This document shows, one piece after another, positions 44,096 through 53,423 of a stretch of 64,000 bases of DNA. The translations under genes were made by a program, and so were the position numbers. The stretch lies in contig NZ_QQAV01000008.1 of the NCBI RefSeq assembly GCF_003350475.1, positions 1-64,000 of the forward strand, read 5' to 3'. Below the pieces are notes generated by a model. The model was given only the letters and a program-made list of their open reading frames with translations, was not told the origin of the DNA and did no database searches. Position 1 is the first letter of the stretch. Every line of letters starts with the position of its first letter. This DNA is from Pseudacidovorax intermedius. Lineage in GTDB: Bacteria; Pseudomonadota; Gammaproteobacteria; Burkholderiales; Burkholderiaceae_C.

Positions 44096-44335
44096 ATGAC
44101 CACGCCTGCCGAGATCGAACAACAACTCATCGCCCTGATCCAGTCCGCCATCCTCAAGAAGGTGGACCCGGAGGTGCCCCTGCTCGAATCCGGCCTGCTC
44201 GATTCTGTGGCCGCCGTCGAGTTGATGCTGGCCATCGAGAGCCGCTTCGGCTGCACGGTGCCCATCACCGAGGCGCAGGAGCATCTTTACTCGGTGCGCA
44301 CGCTGACCGACTTCGTGGTCGCCAACGCAGCCTGA
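44096..44335 (+). CDS. Acyl/aminoacyl carrier protein
   Basis: The protein has 79 residues, the size of DltC or a stand-alone peptidyl carrier. The phosphopantetheine site is Ser37 in ESGLLDSVAAVELM. Predicted helices flank it (about 3-20, 38-50 and 68-77). It lies between the dehydrogenase and the ligase, so the ligase very probably loads it and the dehydrogenase acts on the loaded form. Confidence 0.88.
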   Translation: MTTPAEIEQQLIALIQSAILKKVDPEVPLLESGLLDSVAAVELMLAIESRFGCTVPITEAQEHLYSVRTLTDFVVANAA

Positions 44336-44352
44336 GGCCTGCCCCGCCCGCC

Positions 44353-45792
44353 ATGCATTTCGACTACGACAGCGGCCGCTTCGTCCAGACCGAGTCCGGC
44401 GGTGAGCGGCCCGCCATCGTGGCCCGCGACCGCCACCTGGACTGGGCCCAACTGCAGCGCGAGGCCGAAGCCTGGTGCGACCAGGCCCGCCGCCTGGGCC
44501 TGGGCGCGGACATGCCCATCGTCATCCGCGGCCACAAGGAAGCGGCCTTCATGGTGGCGCTGACGGGCGCGCTGATGCTGCGCGCGCCCTTCGTGCCGGT
44601 CGATGCCGTGTACCCGGCCGAGCGCCTGGCCAGCATCTGCCAGATCCTCGATGCCCATCTGCTCTACGACGCGGCCCAGGGCCGCTTCGAGGTGCTGCGC
44701 GATGGCCCTGGCATGCCGCTGGCCGAGAAGCAACTCTGCTACGTGATGTTCACCTCGGGCACCACCGGCCAGCCCAAGGGCGTGCAGATCGGCCGTGAGA
44801 GCGTGCAGGGCCTGATCGACTGGATGCGGCTGGATTTCGCCCTGGGCGAGCGCCCGGTCTTCCTCGACCAGACGGTGTTCAGCTTCGACGTGTCGCTCTA
44901 CGACGTGTTCGGCACGCTGGCACTGGGCGGCACCATCCTCATGCTCGACCGGCAGGACGCCGCCTCGCCGTTGAAGGTGGCGACGCTGATGGCCGAGCAC
45001 GGCGTGACGACCTGGGTGTCCACGCCGTCCTTCGCGCAGCAGCAGCTGGTCAACCCGGGCTTCACGCAGGCCGCGCTGCCGCAGTTGCGCACCTTCGTCT
45101 TCTGCGGCGAGCCGCTGCCCGTGCCGCTGTGCCGACAGCTGCGAAAGCGCTTTCCCGACGTGCCGCTGCTCAACACCTATGGCCCGACCGAGGCCACGGT
45201 GGCCACCACGCTCCTGGTGGTGGAAGACGCCATGCTCGCCACCGACGCGCCGCTGCCCATCGGGCGTGCCAAGCGCGACAGCGCCGTGTACTGCGACGAG
45301 GGCGAGCTGTGCATCGCCGGCCCGCACGTCATGCGCGGCTACCTCAACCGGCCCGACCTCAACACCACGCGCATGTTCCTGCGCGACGGCCAGCGCGGCT
45401 TTCGCACCGGCGACCTGGGCACCGAGACCGACGACGGCCTGCTCTTCTGCCATGGCCGCATCGACGACCAGATCAAGCTCAACGGCTACCGGCTGGAGCT
45501 GATGGAGGTGGATGCGGCGCTGGCCACGCTGCCGGGCAGCCGCGGCGCCTCGGCGGTGGCGCTTCGTCGGCCCAACGGCACCGTGGCGCGGCTGGTGGCC
45601 TTCGTCGAGACGGGCAGCGACGACCCGGCGCTGCCGGCCGAACTGGCCGACTGGAAGGCGCTGCTGGCCGCGCGCCTGCCGCACTACATGATCCCGTCGG
45701 AGCTGCTGGCCTGCGCGCAGCTGCCGGTGTCGGTCAACTACAAGACCGACCGCGCCAGGCTGGCACGGCTGTACGAGACGCTCAACGCTTGA
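44353..45792 (+). CDS. DltA-like amino-acid adenylating ligase
   Basis: The protein has 479 residues. ANL motifs are visible: A3 MFTSGTTGQPKG (132-143), A4 FSFDVSLYD with Asp179, A5 NTYGPTEATVATT, A7 FRTGDLG, A8 GRIDDQIKLNGYRLEL and A10 Lys464 in NYKTDR. Asp at A4 is what binds the alpha-amino group in amino-acid-activating domains, so an amino acid, not a fatty acid, is the expected substrate. It loads the carrier encoded upstream. Its last 11 bases overlap the 3' end of the convergent algF-like gene. Confidence 0.85.
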   Translation: MHFDYDSGRFVQTESGGERPAIVARDRHLDWAQLQREAEAWCDQARRLGLGADMPIVIRGHKEAAFMVALTGALMLRAPFVPVDAVYPAERLASICQILDAHLLYDAAQGRFEVLRDGPGMPLAEKQLCYVMFTSGTTGQPKGVQIGRESVQGLIDWMRLDFALGERPVFLDQTVFSFDVSLYDVFGTLALGGTILMLDRQDAASPLKVATLMAEHGVTTWVSTPSFAQQQLVNPGFTQAALPQLRTFVFCGEPLPVPLCRQLRKRFPDVPLLNTYGPTEATVATTLLVVEDAMLATDAPLPIGRAKRDSAVYCDEGELCIAGPHVMRGYLNRPDLNTTRMFLRDGQRGFRTGDLGTETDDGLLFCHGRIDDQIKLNGYRLELMEVDAALATLPGSRGASAVALRRPNGTVARLVAFVETGSDDPALPAELADWKALLAARLPHYMIPSELLACAQLPVSVNYKTDRARLARLYETLNA

Positions 45793-46468
45793 AGGTGTCG
45801 GTGCGGGCCGGCTGCATCGTCAGCACCGGCTTGTCGGCCGTGCCGGTCATGAACAGGCTCAGATGGTCGCCGGCCTGCAGCGCAGGCAGGGGCTGCGCCG
45901 CGCTCGTGGCACCGCCGCAGGCCGCGGCCAGCTGGGCCGTCACCGGGTTCACCGAGCGCGCACCGGCCGCCATCGGCGCCACGTCGCGCACGACGGGCGT
46001 GCCGGCGGGTGCGATCTGCAACTGGGCCTTGGCGCAGCCGGGCACCAGGTTGTAGAAGCGCAGCTCGGCCTTCAGCGCATCGGGCACATCGCCCGTGTCG
46101 TCGATGGCGGTGAAGGCATGGCCCGTGCCCTCGCGCCGCAGCACCCAGGTGCCGAAGCGGTCGGGCTGCACCTCCAGCGTCGCGGCCTTCTTGCCGCCCA
46201 CCTGCACGGTGAAGGGCCTGCCACCGGCCACGATGGCGTAGCTGGTGGCAGGCGTCTGCGGCCCGATGCGCTGCGCAGGGCCGCCGGCCACCTGCACCAG
46301 CAGCGTCTCGGTCGTGGGGTTGACCACGCGCACGAAGGACGAGCCGGCTGGTGGCCGCGCGGCATACAGCTGCGACAGCGTGCCGTCCTGGGCATGGGCG
46401 GGCAGTGCCATGAAGGCGTAGGCGGCGGGCAGCACCAGCGCGTGAAGGAGGAAGGCGAGAGGCTTCAT
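45782..46468 (-). CDS. algF: AlgF-like periplasmic polysaccharide acetylation protein
   Basis: The protein has 228 residues with a signal peptide ending ALPAHAQDG. SFVRVVNPTTETLLVQVAGGPAQ, YAIVAGGRPF and a C-terminal LSLFMTG are AlgF features. In alginate producers AlgF works with AlgI and AlgJ/AlgX to acetylate the polymer in the periplasm. It is the last gene of the minus-strand polysaccharide operon. ATG 46468 shares a base with the stop of the upstream MBOAT gene. Confidence 0.85.
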   Translation of the reverse strand: MKPLAFLLHALVLPAAYAFMALPAHAQDGTLSQLYAARPPAGSSFVRVVNPTTETLLVQVAGGPAQRIGPQTPATSYAIVAGGRPFTVQVGGKKAATLEVQPDRFGTWVLRREGTGHAFTAIDDTGDVPDALKAELRFYNLVPGCAKAQLQIAPAGTPVVRDVAPMAAGARSVNPVTAQLAAACGGATSAAQPLPALQAGDHLSLFMTGTADKPVLTMQPARTDTFKR

Positions 46469-48051
46469 CAGAATTGAAAGTAGAGGAACCGCGCTTCGCG
46501 ATGCAGGTTCATGACGCTGACCAGCAGCAGGAGCAGCACGACGCCCAGCCAGCCCACGCTGGGCTGCCAGCGCAGCCACGTGGGCCGGCCTTCCTGCACG
46601 CGCCCCAGGGCAGGGGAGAAGCGTCCGAGGATCTGGTACGCATTGGGCGTGCCCCAGGCGATGGCCAGCAGCGCCACGATCAGCAGCGCCTGCACGTGGC
46701 GGCCGACGAAGGCCTGCCAGCCGGCCCAGCCTTGCGCCAGCAGGCCGGCCGCCTGGGCGCCGCCCAGCGACTCCACGCCACGCAGCCCGGCCATGCCTTC
46801 GAGCAGCGCCAGAGCGCCCTGCACGTCATGGGCGCGGAAGAACACGTGCGCCACGGTCACCGAGGCGAAGGTCAGGCCCACGCAGCCGAAGAGCCACAGG
46901 CGCTTGCCCCGTTCCCCCTGGGGTGCGATGCGCGGCGCCAGGCCGATGCGCCAGGCGTGGTTGATGCACAGGTAGCTGCCGTGCAGCAGCCCGTAGATGA
47001 AGAACTGCAACCCCGCGCCATGCCACACGCCCGCCAGTCCCATGGTGTAGAGCGTGGGCCAGCCGATCATCAGCGCGAAGCCCAGCGGCGTGCGGCTGCC
47101 GGCGGCGCCCACCGGCAGGCCGCGGCGGCTGCGCCAGCGCGAGACCTTCATCGCCATCGGGTAGTACAGGTAGGTGGTGAGGTAGCGCGTCAGCGTCATG
47201 TGCCACCGCGCCCAGTAGTCGATGATGCTGGCCGCCTTGAAGGGCGAGTTGAAGTTCAGCGGAAAGCGCACGCCGAACATCTTGGCCAGGCCCAGCGCCA
47301 TGTCCGAATAGCCCGAGAAGTCGAAGTACAGCTGCAGCGTGTAGGCCAGCGCGGCGCCCCAGGCGCCCCAGAACTGCGGGTCGCCGGGTGCCGCGAAGCC
47401 GGCATCGGCATAGGGCGCGATGCTGTCGGCCAGCAGCACCTTCTTGGCCAGGCCGATGACGAACAGCGTGCCGCCCACCGACAGGTTCTCGGCGCGGAAG
47501 CGATAGGTTTCGGCCTGGTCGAACTGCGGCATCATTTCCTTGTGATGCAGCACCGGGCCCGCGATCAGGTGCGGGAAGAAGGTGACGAACAGCGTGTGGT
47601 TGAGCAGGCTCGCCTTCTTCACCGCGCCGGCCTGGCAGTCCAGCAGGTAGCCGATCTGCGTGAAGGTGAAGAAGGAGATGCCCAGCGGCAGCAGGATGTC
47701 CTGCACCGGCCCCGCGCGCAGCCCCAGGTCGGCCAGCGCCCCCAGCAGCGTGGTGAAGTACTTGTAGTGGAACAGCAGCGCCAGATTGCAGCCCACGCCC
47801 ACCGCGGTGATCCACCACTGCCGGCGCTTGTCGGCGGCACTGCCGATGATGAGCCGGCTGAACACATGGTTGACCAGGATCGAGCCGGCCAGCAGCGCGA
47901 CGAAGCGTGGGTTCCACCAGCCATAGAAGACGAAGGACGTCAGGCACAGCCACAGCGCCGCCCAGCGCCGGCCGGTCGCGGCCAGGGCGTAGTAGCCGCC
48001 CAGCGCCACCGGCAGGAAGAGGAACAGGAAGAGGTACGAGTTGAACAGCAT
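46468..48051 (-). CDS. algI: AlgI/DltB-type membrane-bound O-acyltransferase
   Basis: The protein has 527 residues with about ten membrane helices, starting MLFNSYLFLFLFLPVALGGYY as AlgI does. MBOAT hallmarks are PLGISFFTFTQIGYLLDC, FPHLIAGPVLHHKEMMPQF, YFDFSGYSDMALGLAKMFG, NFNSPFKAASIIDYWARWHMT and the catalytic His in GVWHGAG. It moves an acyl group from the cytoplasm across the membrane to periplasmic transfer proteins. The same family includes DltB, which takes an acyl group from a carrier protein, relevant to the trio at 42889-45792. Confidence 0.93.
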   Translation of the reverse strand: MLFNSYLFLFLFLPVALGGYYALAATGRRWAALWLCLTSFVFYGWWNPRFVALLAGSILVNHVFSRLIIGSAADKRRQWWITAVGVGCNLALLFHYKYFTTLLGALADLGLRAGPVQDILLPLGISFFTFTQIGYLLDCQAGAVKKASLLNHTLFVTFFPHLIAGPVLHHKEMMPQFDQAETYRFRAENLSVGGTLFVIGLAKKVLLADSIAPYADAGFAAPGDPQFWGAWGAALAYTLQLYFDFSGYSDMALGLAKMFGVRFPLNFNSPFKAASIIDYWARWHMTLTRYLTTYLYYPMAMKVSRWRSRRGLPVGAAGSRTPLGFALMIGWPTLYTMGLAGVWHGAGLQFFIYGLLHGSYLCINHAWRIGLAPRIAPQGERGKRLWLFGCVGLTFASVTVAHVFFRAHDVQGALALLEGMAGLRGVESLGGAQAAGLLAQGWAGWQAFVGRHVQALLIVALLAIAWGTPNAYQILGRFSPALGRVQEGRPTWLRWQPSVGWLGVVLLLLLVSVMNLHREARFLYFQF

Positions 48052-48056
48052 GCGCG

Positions 48057-49163
48057 TCAGGGCAGGGCGGCGGCGGCGCGCGCCTCGTCGGCGCTCAGGG
48101 GCAGCGAGAGCGAGAGCTCGGAGAAGGTCCACACGACGAGCTTGAGGCTGGCGGGCCAGCGCTCCTGCTGGGCCAGGGCGGCCAGCATGGCGCCGGAGAA
48201 GTAGCCGCCGTCATGGCTGAGCGTCCAGACCTCGCGGCCGAGCTGGCGGCCCAGGCGGCCGGGGAATTCGCTGCGCAGGCCGTTGGAGTCGCCCACCAGC
48301 AGCACCTCGGCGGCGGGGCCGGCATCCAGCAGGCCGCCGCTGGCCACCGGCACGATGCGCTCGGGCGTAAAGCGCTCCAGCGCCGGGCGCCAGCCCTCAG
48401 GCAGCCGATCGAGGCCGGCCAGCACGATCAGGTCGCCCATGCGCGGCTCGGGCGCGGCGCCGCGCTGGTCGTCGAAGCGCTGGGTGCCGGGACCGCCCAG
48501 CATCGGCAGCGCGGCGCGCCCGATGGCATCGGCCGCCGCCTCGGCGCCTGCCGGGGCCATGTGCACGTCGGTGCGGTAGTAGGCCTGGGGCAGGGCCGCC
48601 AGCGCAGGGCGCAGGTCCACCTGCGGCACGCCGGCCTCGGCCAGGCGCTGCTGCCAGTCGTCCAGCCGGGCCTGCATGGCGGTCGACACCGACAGGCCGC
48701 ACAGGTGCGCGGCCTCGATGCGCGACTTGTCCGGCACCGTGGCCACCACCAGCTGCACGCCGCGTGCGCGCAGCAACTGCGCCCAATGCCGCATGAGCGC
48801 CACGCGCCGCGCATAGGCCGCTGCAGCGGCCGCCTCACCCGCCTGGGGGCGCAGCCCGTCGCGGTAGAAGAGCCATCCCGGGCAGCCCGGGGCCACCTGT
48901 GGGCCCAGGTCGCCCAGCAGGCGCCAGCGCAGGCCGGCACCCCAGCGCGTCCAGTCGCCCTGGCCAGGCAAGGCGCCCAGCGTGCGGTTCATGGCGGCCT
49001 CGGCGCCGGTCTGCTGCCAGGCGGTGCGATCCGTCGTTGCCAAGCGCCACGCGCCCCAGGCGAGGCCGGCGACCAGCAGCAGGCCGATGACGATGGCGAA
49101 GGGGACGTGCCGGCGGTCGGGGGGGGCGGAGGCGGAGGGCGGGGGCGCAGGCGGTGCGGCCAT
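48057..49163 (-). CDS. AlgJ/AlgX-like SGNH acyltransferase
   Basis: The protein has 368 residues with one N-terminal membrane helix (about 22-42), so it is periplasmic and anchored. The SGNH-like elements are VATVPDKSRIEA, an Asp-His pair in YYRTDVHMAPAG and the nucleophile-type LVGDSNGLRSEFPGRL. This is the AlgJ/AlgX/DltD group that acts after an MBOAT. ATG 49163 lies two bases after the stop of the related gene upstream. Overall similarity to that gene is low, so the two probably have different steps. Confidence 0.82.
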   Translation of the reverse strand: MAAPPAPPPSASAPPDRRHVPFAIVIGLLLVAGLAWGAWRLATTDRTAWQQTGAEAAMNRTLGALPGQGDWTRWGAGLRWRLLGDLGPQVAPGCPGWLFYRDGLRPQAGEAAAAAAYARRVALMRHWAQLLRARGVQLVVATVPDKSRIEAAHLCGLSVSTAMQARLDDWQQRLAEAGVPQVDLRPALAALPQAYYRTDVHMAPAGAEAAADAIGRAALPMLGGPGTQRFDDQRGAAPEPRMGDLIVLAGLDRLPEGWRPALERFTPERIVPVASGGLLDAGPAAEVLLVGDSNGLRSEFPGRLGRQLGREVWTLSHDGGYFSGAMLAALAQQERWPASLKLVVWTFSELSLSLPLSADEARAAAALP

Positions 49164-49165
49164 GC

Positions 49166-50155
49166 TCACGCGAGCGCGGCCTGGATGCGGCGCTGCCACT
49201 CCTCGGCCGACACCACCGACGCGCTGTCCCACAGCCCGCGCGCGTCCGGTCCCAGGTGGAAGTTGGGCTCGAACAGCTGCCACACCAGCGCCTGCGGCTT
49301 CTGCTGGCGGAAGGCGTTCGATTCCACGTATTCGAGCAGCACGCGCCAGAAGCCCACGTCGCCCGGCTTCCAGTTGACCGACACGGGCCGGTCGAGCAGG
49401 TTCGACAGCTTCTGCGGAAAGCCGAAGTAGGGCTGCACCATGCTGTTGCCGGTGACGTGCACCGGCGAGGGTGCATCGGCCAGCAGGCTTTCGCCATCGC
49501 CGGCGCGGCGCACGGAATAGATTTCGCGGCCCACCGCCCGGCGCTGCTCGGGCGACAGGAAGCGGTCGGCCAGGTCGCCGTAGCGGCGCTCGTTGATCAG
49601 CGGCCCCAGCGCCATGCCGGTGCCGGGCTGCCCGGCCAGGTTCGGCACCTTCTGGCGGATCAGGTCGGCCGTGGCCTGGGCCGTGGCGTCGGCCGCGGGC
49701 TGCGCCCAGTGCTGGTCGGTGCGGTAGTAGACCGGCTGGCCGGCAGCCTTCAGGGCGATCAGCAGTTTCTCGTCGTCGAAGGTCGCCACGCCTGCCGCCT
49801 GCAGGCGCGAGAGGATGCCGGCGTAGCGCTGCCGCATCTCGGGCGACATGGGCTTGTCCGCGGGCAGCTTCTCCTCGTAGATGCGCATCTTGTCGGGCAG
49901 CACCGGCACCACCAGGGCCACGCCCTTGGCCGCCAGCAGCTGGCCCACCTGCGCCACGCGCGCCACGGTGGCATTGATGCCCTTCCAGTCGGGCGTGGTC
50001 AGGCTGTCCCAGGCCGCGAAGATGTAGTTGTCCTGGCCCACGAAGGCCAGGTTGTCGGCGGGCTGGGCCCGTGCCAGGCCGGCCAGGGCCAGGCCCATGG
50101 GCAGGCCCAGCAGGTGGCGGCGTCGCAGGCCGCGGGCGGTGCGGTCGTCGGTCAT
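49166..50155 (-). CDS. AlgX/AlgJ-like periplasmic acetylation protein
   Basis: The protein has 329 residues with a twin-arginine-like signal (RGLRRRHLLGLPMGLALAGLARA). VGQDNYIFAAWDSL, VPVLPDKMRIYEEKLP, the Asp-His pair in YYRTDQHWAQP and HVTGNSMVQPYFGFP are features of AlgX/AlgJ. It should transfer an acetyl or other acyl group to the polymer in the periplasm. Two different such genes lie in tandem here. Confidence 0.85.
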   Translation of the reverse strand: MTDDRTARGLRRRHLLGLPMGLALAGLARAQPADNLAFVGQDNYIFAAWDSLTTPDWKGINATVARVAQVGQLLAAKGVALVVPVLPDKMRIYEEKLPADKPMSPEMRQRYAGILSRLQAAGVATFDDEKLLIALKAAGQPVYYRTDQHWAQPAADATAQATADLIRQKVPNLAGQPGTGMALGPLINERRYGDLADRFLSPEQRRAVGREIYSVRRAGDGESLLADAPSPVHVTGNSMVQPYFGFPQKLSNLLDRPVSVNWKPGDVGFWRVLLEYVESNAFRQQKPQALVWQLFEPNFHLGPDARGLWDSASVVSAEEWQRRIQAALA

Positions 50156-50216
50156 GGATGCAAACCCCTCGTCGTGTCGTCTCGGTGCGCGCGGTTGGGC
50201 CGCGCGTCGGCAGGAA

Positions 50217-53200
50217 TCAGTAGGAATAGGACAGCGTCATGAACAGGCCCTTGGCCCGGTCGGCGTCGCCACCCAGGCGGGCGCGGTACTGCAGGCTCAG
50301 GTCGGCATGCGAGCGCTGGGCGTTGTAGCGGTCCTCGTTGAGCCAGTAGCGCAGGTTGACGCCGATGCCGGCGCCGGCGGACCAGCTGCTGCCGTTGCCC
50401 GCCAGCGCGAAGCTGCTGGCGCCGGCCAGCGGCACGCCGCTGACGCGCGCCTGCGTCGAGTACCAGTCGGCCGCCAGCGTGACGTGCGGGAACACCACCA
50501 GACGGTCGCTGTACGAGGTCAGGAAGCTGCGGCCCACGCGCACTTCGCCGGCCGCGAAGCCCTGGCCGCGGCGCAGGCGTCCGTTGCCGGTGGCGAGCGT
50601 GTTGCCCGAGGCATCGCGCTCGGTGTAGTCCACGCCATGGTCCAGCAGCGTGTAGCCGGCCTGTACATAGCCTTCCATCGTGTACCAGCTGGGCTTGTCC
50701 AGCCGCAGTGCGGTGCCCTCGTAGAAGCCGTAGAGCATGTAGGCCTGCCAGCCACCCGAGGCCTTGCCACCCTGGTAGTCGATGGTGGCGGCCTGGCTGT
50801 TGAGCGCGCAGCGCACCGAGGCCGGCCCGGCGTTGATGGCACCCGAGCGCGTGGCCGTGCCCAGCAGGAACTGACGCTCGATGCCGAAGGTGAGGTTGGT
50901 GCCGGCATCGGGCGTGAAGCGCGCACCGATGGCGCCCACGGTCGACGGCCAGCCCGAGGCGCTGTTGAAGGTGCCCTGGCTCACGGTTGTCGTGCCGCCG
51001 CAGGGGTTGTCCACCACCTGCGCGCCGGTCACCGTATTGCCGCTGTGCAGCGTGTTCGACAGCCGGCCATACACCTCGAAGGTGCGGTTGCTGCTGTTGA
51101 GGAATTCCGGCGGGCGCCAGTAGGCCTCGACCGTGCTGAAGGTGGCATTGCCCGGCACCGAGATCGGCTGGCCCGCCAGGGCGTTGGACGGCGAGCGCGC
51201 GCCGCGGTAGCCCACCGAGGCGTTGACGCCCCATTCGCGCGAGAAGTTGGCGATGGCGCTGCGGGTGTCGAAGCGCTGCTGCTTGTCGAGCGTGAGCTTG
51301 CCGGCATCGGCATCGTCGATGGCCTGGCGCAGCATGGCCGCGGCGGCCGGCCGGTTGCCGACGGCCGCCGTGGCATAGGCCTCGTCCAGCACGTTGGTCT
51401 CGGGGGCCTCGCCGGTGCTGCGCGCGGCCACGAAGTCCTGCAGCGACAGGTCGTACTGCTTGCGCGCGCCATAGAGGTAGGCGCGTTGGCGCAGCAGCCC
51501 GGCGTCCTGCGGCTTGGCGGCCAGGGCGGTGTTGAGGCGGTCCATGGCCTCCTGCTGCTCCTGTGCGTTGCCGGAGGCCAGCGTGGTGGTCAGCAGGTTC
51601 TGGTTGGCTTCGCTGTCCGGCTGCTCGGCCACGGCACGGCGGGCCAGGGCGATGGCCTTGGGGTATTCCTGCCGGCCATAGGCGGCATAGGCGCGGCTGG
51701 CGGGGCTGTCGGTGCCCGGGTCGTCCCAGGGCGCCAGTTCGCAGACGGTGCCGTAGGGCGTGTCGCGGCACAGCTGCAGCGGCGCATGCGTCTCCAGGCT
51801 GTTGTCCGCATCGCTCCCCCAGCCGGCGAAGCGGCTGGCGCGCTTGAGCCGTGCCTGCGCCTGGGCGTCGTCCGCGGGCAGCGGTGCGACGAGGGCGCGG
51901 GCGCGATCGGGCTGGTCGGCCGCCAGCGCCAGGTCGGCGCCGATCAGCCGGGCATTGCGACGCTGGTCGTCGGTGATCCAGTCCAGCGCCAGCACCTCGT
52001 CGATGTCCTGCTGCGCGGCGGCGGTCTCGCCCAGCGACTGGCGCAGGTAGGCGCGCAGCAGCTGCACGCCGGTGTTCTCGTCGTCGGCCGACAGCGCCTC
52101 GGTGGCGGCCTTCTCGGCCGCGGCGTCGTCGCGCATGGCCTGCAGCACACCGATGAGCAGCATGCGGTGGCTGGCCACGTCGGGCGCGATGCGCACCGCA
52201 TCGCGCGCCTCGGCCAGCGCCTCGCGGTTGCGGCCTTTGTTGAGGGCGGCGTAGGCGGCCTGGGCGTGCAGGTTGGCGATCTGCTGCCGGGCCAGGCGCA
52301 TGCGGGCCATGATCGCGTCCTTGTTGGGCGCGCCCAGGGCCATGGCCACGTTGCCGTACTGCACCACGTCGTCGTAGCGCTGCTGGTTCTCCAGCGCGTT
52401 GAGCCACAGCAGCGTCCATGGACCCTGGCTGGGATCGATGCGCACCGCCTGCTCGGCCAGCTTGGCGGCCTCGGCGTACTTGCCGTCGTTGTAGAGGGTG
52501 TAGGCCTCGGTGGCGATGGGAAAGCCGCGGCGATAGGCCTCGGTGGGGGCGGCGCCGGTGCCGGCGGGCGCCGGGCGCAGGTTGACCAGCGCGGCCTGCA
52601 GCTCGGGGCTGCCGTGGCCCTGCGCGATGGCCTGCGCGGCGCTGCGCTCGGCCTCGTCCAGGCGGCCGAGCTTCTGCAACGTGTAGACGCGCAGCAGCTG
52701 CAGGCGCGGCACGTCCGGCCGCAGCTTGAGGGCCGCGTCGGCGCGCTCCAGGGCCAGGGCATACCGGCCCTGGTTGTAGGCGCGGTAGCCCTGCGCGGCC
52801 AGGCGCCAGGCGGTGCCGCGCAGGCGGTTGCCGCCGCGGCTCGCGCGGCCGGTGCGGGGGCCGGACGCACGCGCGGCCGGCGCCGCGCGGCGCTCGCCGG
52901 GCCGCACGAACTGCGCGGGCGCGTCGGGCGAGGGCGGCTCCTGCAGTTGCGCCAGGTCCAGCCGCGTGGGGATCGTCGGCAGACGTCGGGCGCCGGCACC
53001 CAGCACCACGTCGGGGCCACCGGGCGGGAACGGCCCCTGCGGCGGCGCCGGCGGCGGCGCGCCGCCGATCTGCATCAGCGGATCGGCGTCGGCGGAGGAG
53101 GGCAGGCCGCGCGGCTCGATGCGCGCCATGCGCACCATGGCCAGGCTGTCGCCCGACAGGCGCCGGCGCCAGCCGGGCAGCTCGGCCATCTGCAGGGCGT

Positions 53201-53423
53201 CCTGCGGGGTTTCGGGCGAGGGCGTGGGCGTAGGGGCGGGCTGCCCGCCGGCCGTGGCCGTCTCGGGCAGCGCGAGCCGCCACGCGACGCGCAACTGGAC
53301 GCCGGTGTCCTGCCCGGCAGGTACCTCGGCGGCGAGGGGCGCGACCGAGGCCAGGGCCGGCATCACCGGCCAGGCCGCGGCCAGGGCCATCGCCAGCGTG
53401 GCTTTGCGGTGCAGCGGTTTCAT
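50217..53423 (-). CDS. nfrA: NfrA-like outer-membrane export protein with TPR domain
   Basis: The protein has 1,068 residues, a little longer than E. coli NfrA. The signal peptide is MKPLHRKATLAMALAAAWPVMPALA. A Pro/Ala-rich stretch follows to about 200. TPR-like repeats run from about 205 to 700 (AYNQGRYALALERADAALKL, LYNDGKYAEAAKLAEQAVRI and others). A C-terminal beta barrel (about 800-1068) ends FMTLSYSY, with a terminal aromatic. E. coli NfrA is the phage N4 receptor and with NfrB exports a c-di-GMP-dependent surface polysaccharide. The layout parallels PgaA and BcsC. It overlaps nfrB in ATGA. Confidence 0.88.
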   Translation of the reverse strand: MKPLHRKATLAMALAAAWPVMPALASVAPLAAEVPAGQDTGVQLRVAWRLALPETATAGGQPAPTPTPSPETPQDALQMAELPGWRRRLSGDSLAMVRMARIEPRGLPSSADADPLMQIGGAPPPAPPQGPFPPGGPDVVLGAGARRLPTIPTRLDLAQLQEPPSPDAPAQFVRPGERRAAPAARASGPRTGRASRGGNRLRGTAWRLAAQGYRAYNQGRYALALERADAALKLRPDVPRLQLLRVYTLQKLGRLDEAERSAAQAIAQGHGSPELQAALVNLRPAPAGTGAAPTEAYRRGFPIATEAYTLYNDGKYAEAAKLAEQAVRIDPSQGPWTLLWLNALENQQRYDDVVQYGNVAMALGAPNKDAIMARMRLARQQIANLHAQAAYAALNKGRNREALAEARDAVRIAPDVASHRMLLIGVLQAMRDDAAAEKAATEALSADDENTGVQLLRAYLRQSLGETAAAQQDIDEVLALDWITDDQRRNARLIGADLALAADQPDRARALVAPLPADDAQAQARLKRASRFAGWGSDADNSLETHAPLQLCRDTPYGTVCELAPWDDPGTDSPASRAYAAYGRQEYPKAIALARRAVAEQPDSEANQNLLTTTLASGNAQEQQEAMDRLNTALAAKPQDAGLLRQRAYLYGARKQYDLSLQDFVAARSTGEAPETNVLDEAYATAAVGNRPAAAAMLRQAIDDADAGKLTLDKQQRFDTRSAIANFSREWGVNASVGYRGARSPSNALAGQPISVPGNATFSTVEAYWRPPEFLNSSNRTFEVYGRLSNTLHSGNTVTGAQVVDNPCGGTTTVSQGTFNSASGWPSTVGAIGARFTPDAGTNLTFGIERQFLLGTATRSGAINAGPASVRCALNSQAATIDYQGGKASGGWQAYMLYGFYEGTALRLDKPSWYTMEGYVQAGYTLLDHGVDYTERDASGNTLATGNGRLRRGQGFAAGEVRVGRSFLTSYSDRLVVFPHVTLAADWYSTQARVSGVPLAGASSFALAGNGSSWSAGAGIGVNLRYWLNEDRYNAQRSHADLSLQYRARLGGDADRAKGLFMTLSYSY

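Noticed and set aside
42889-45792. Pyrrole antibiotic (prodigiosin-type) biosynthesis cluster
   Set aside because: Only the three loading/dehydrogenation enzymes are present. No polyketide, condensing or halogenase genes are nearby, and the neighbours are polysaccharide genes.
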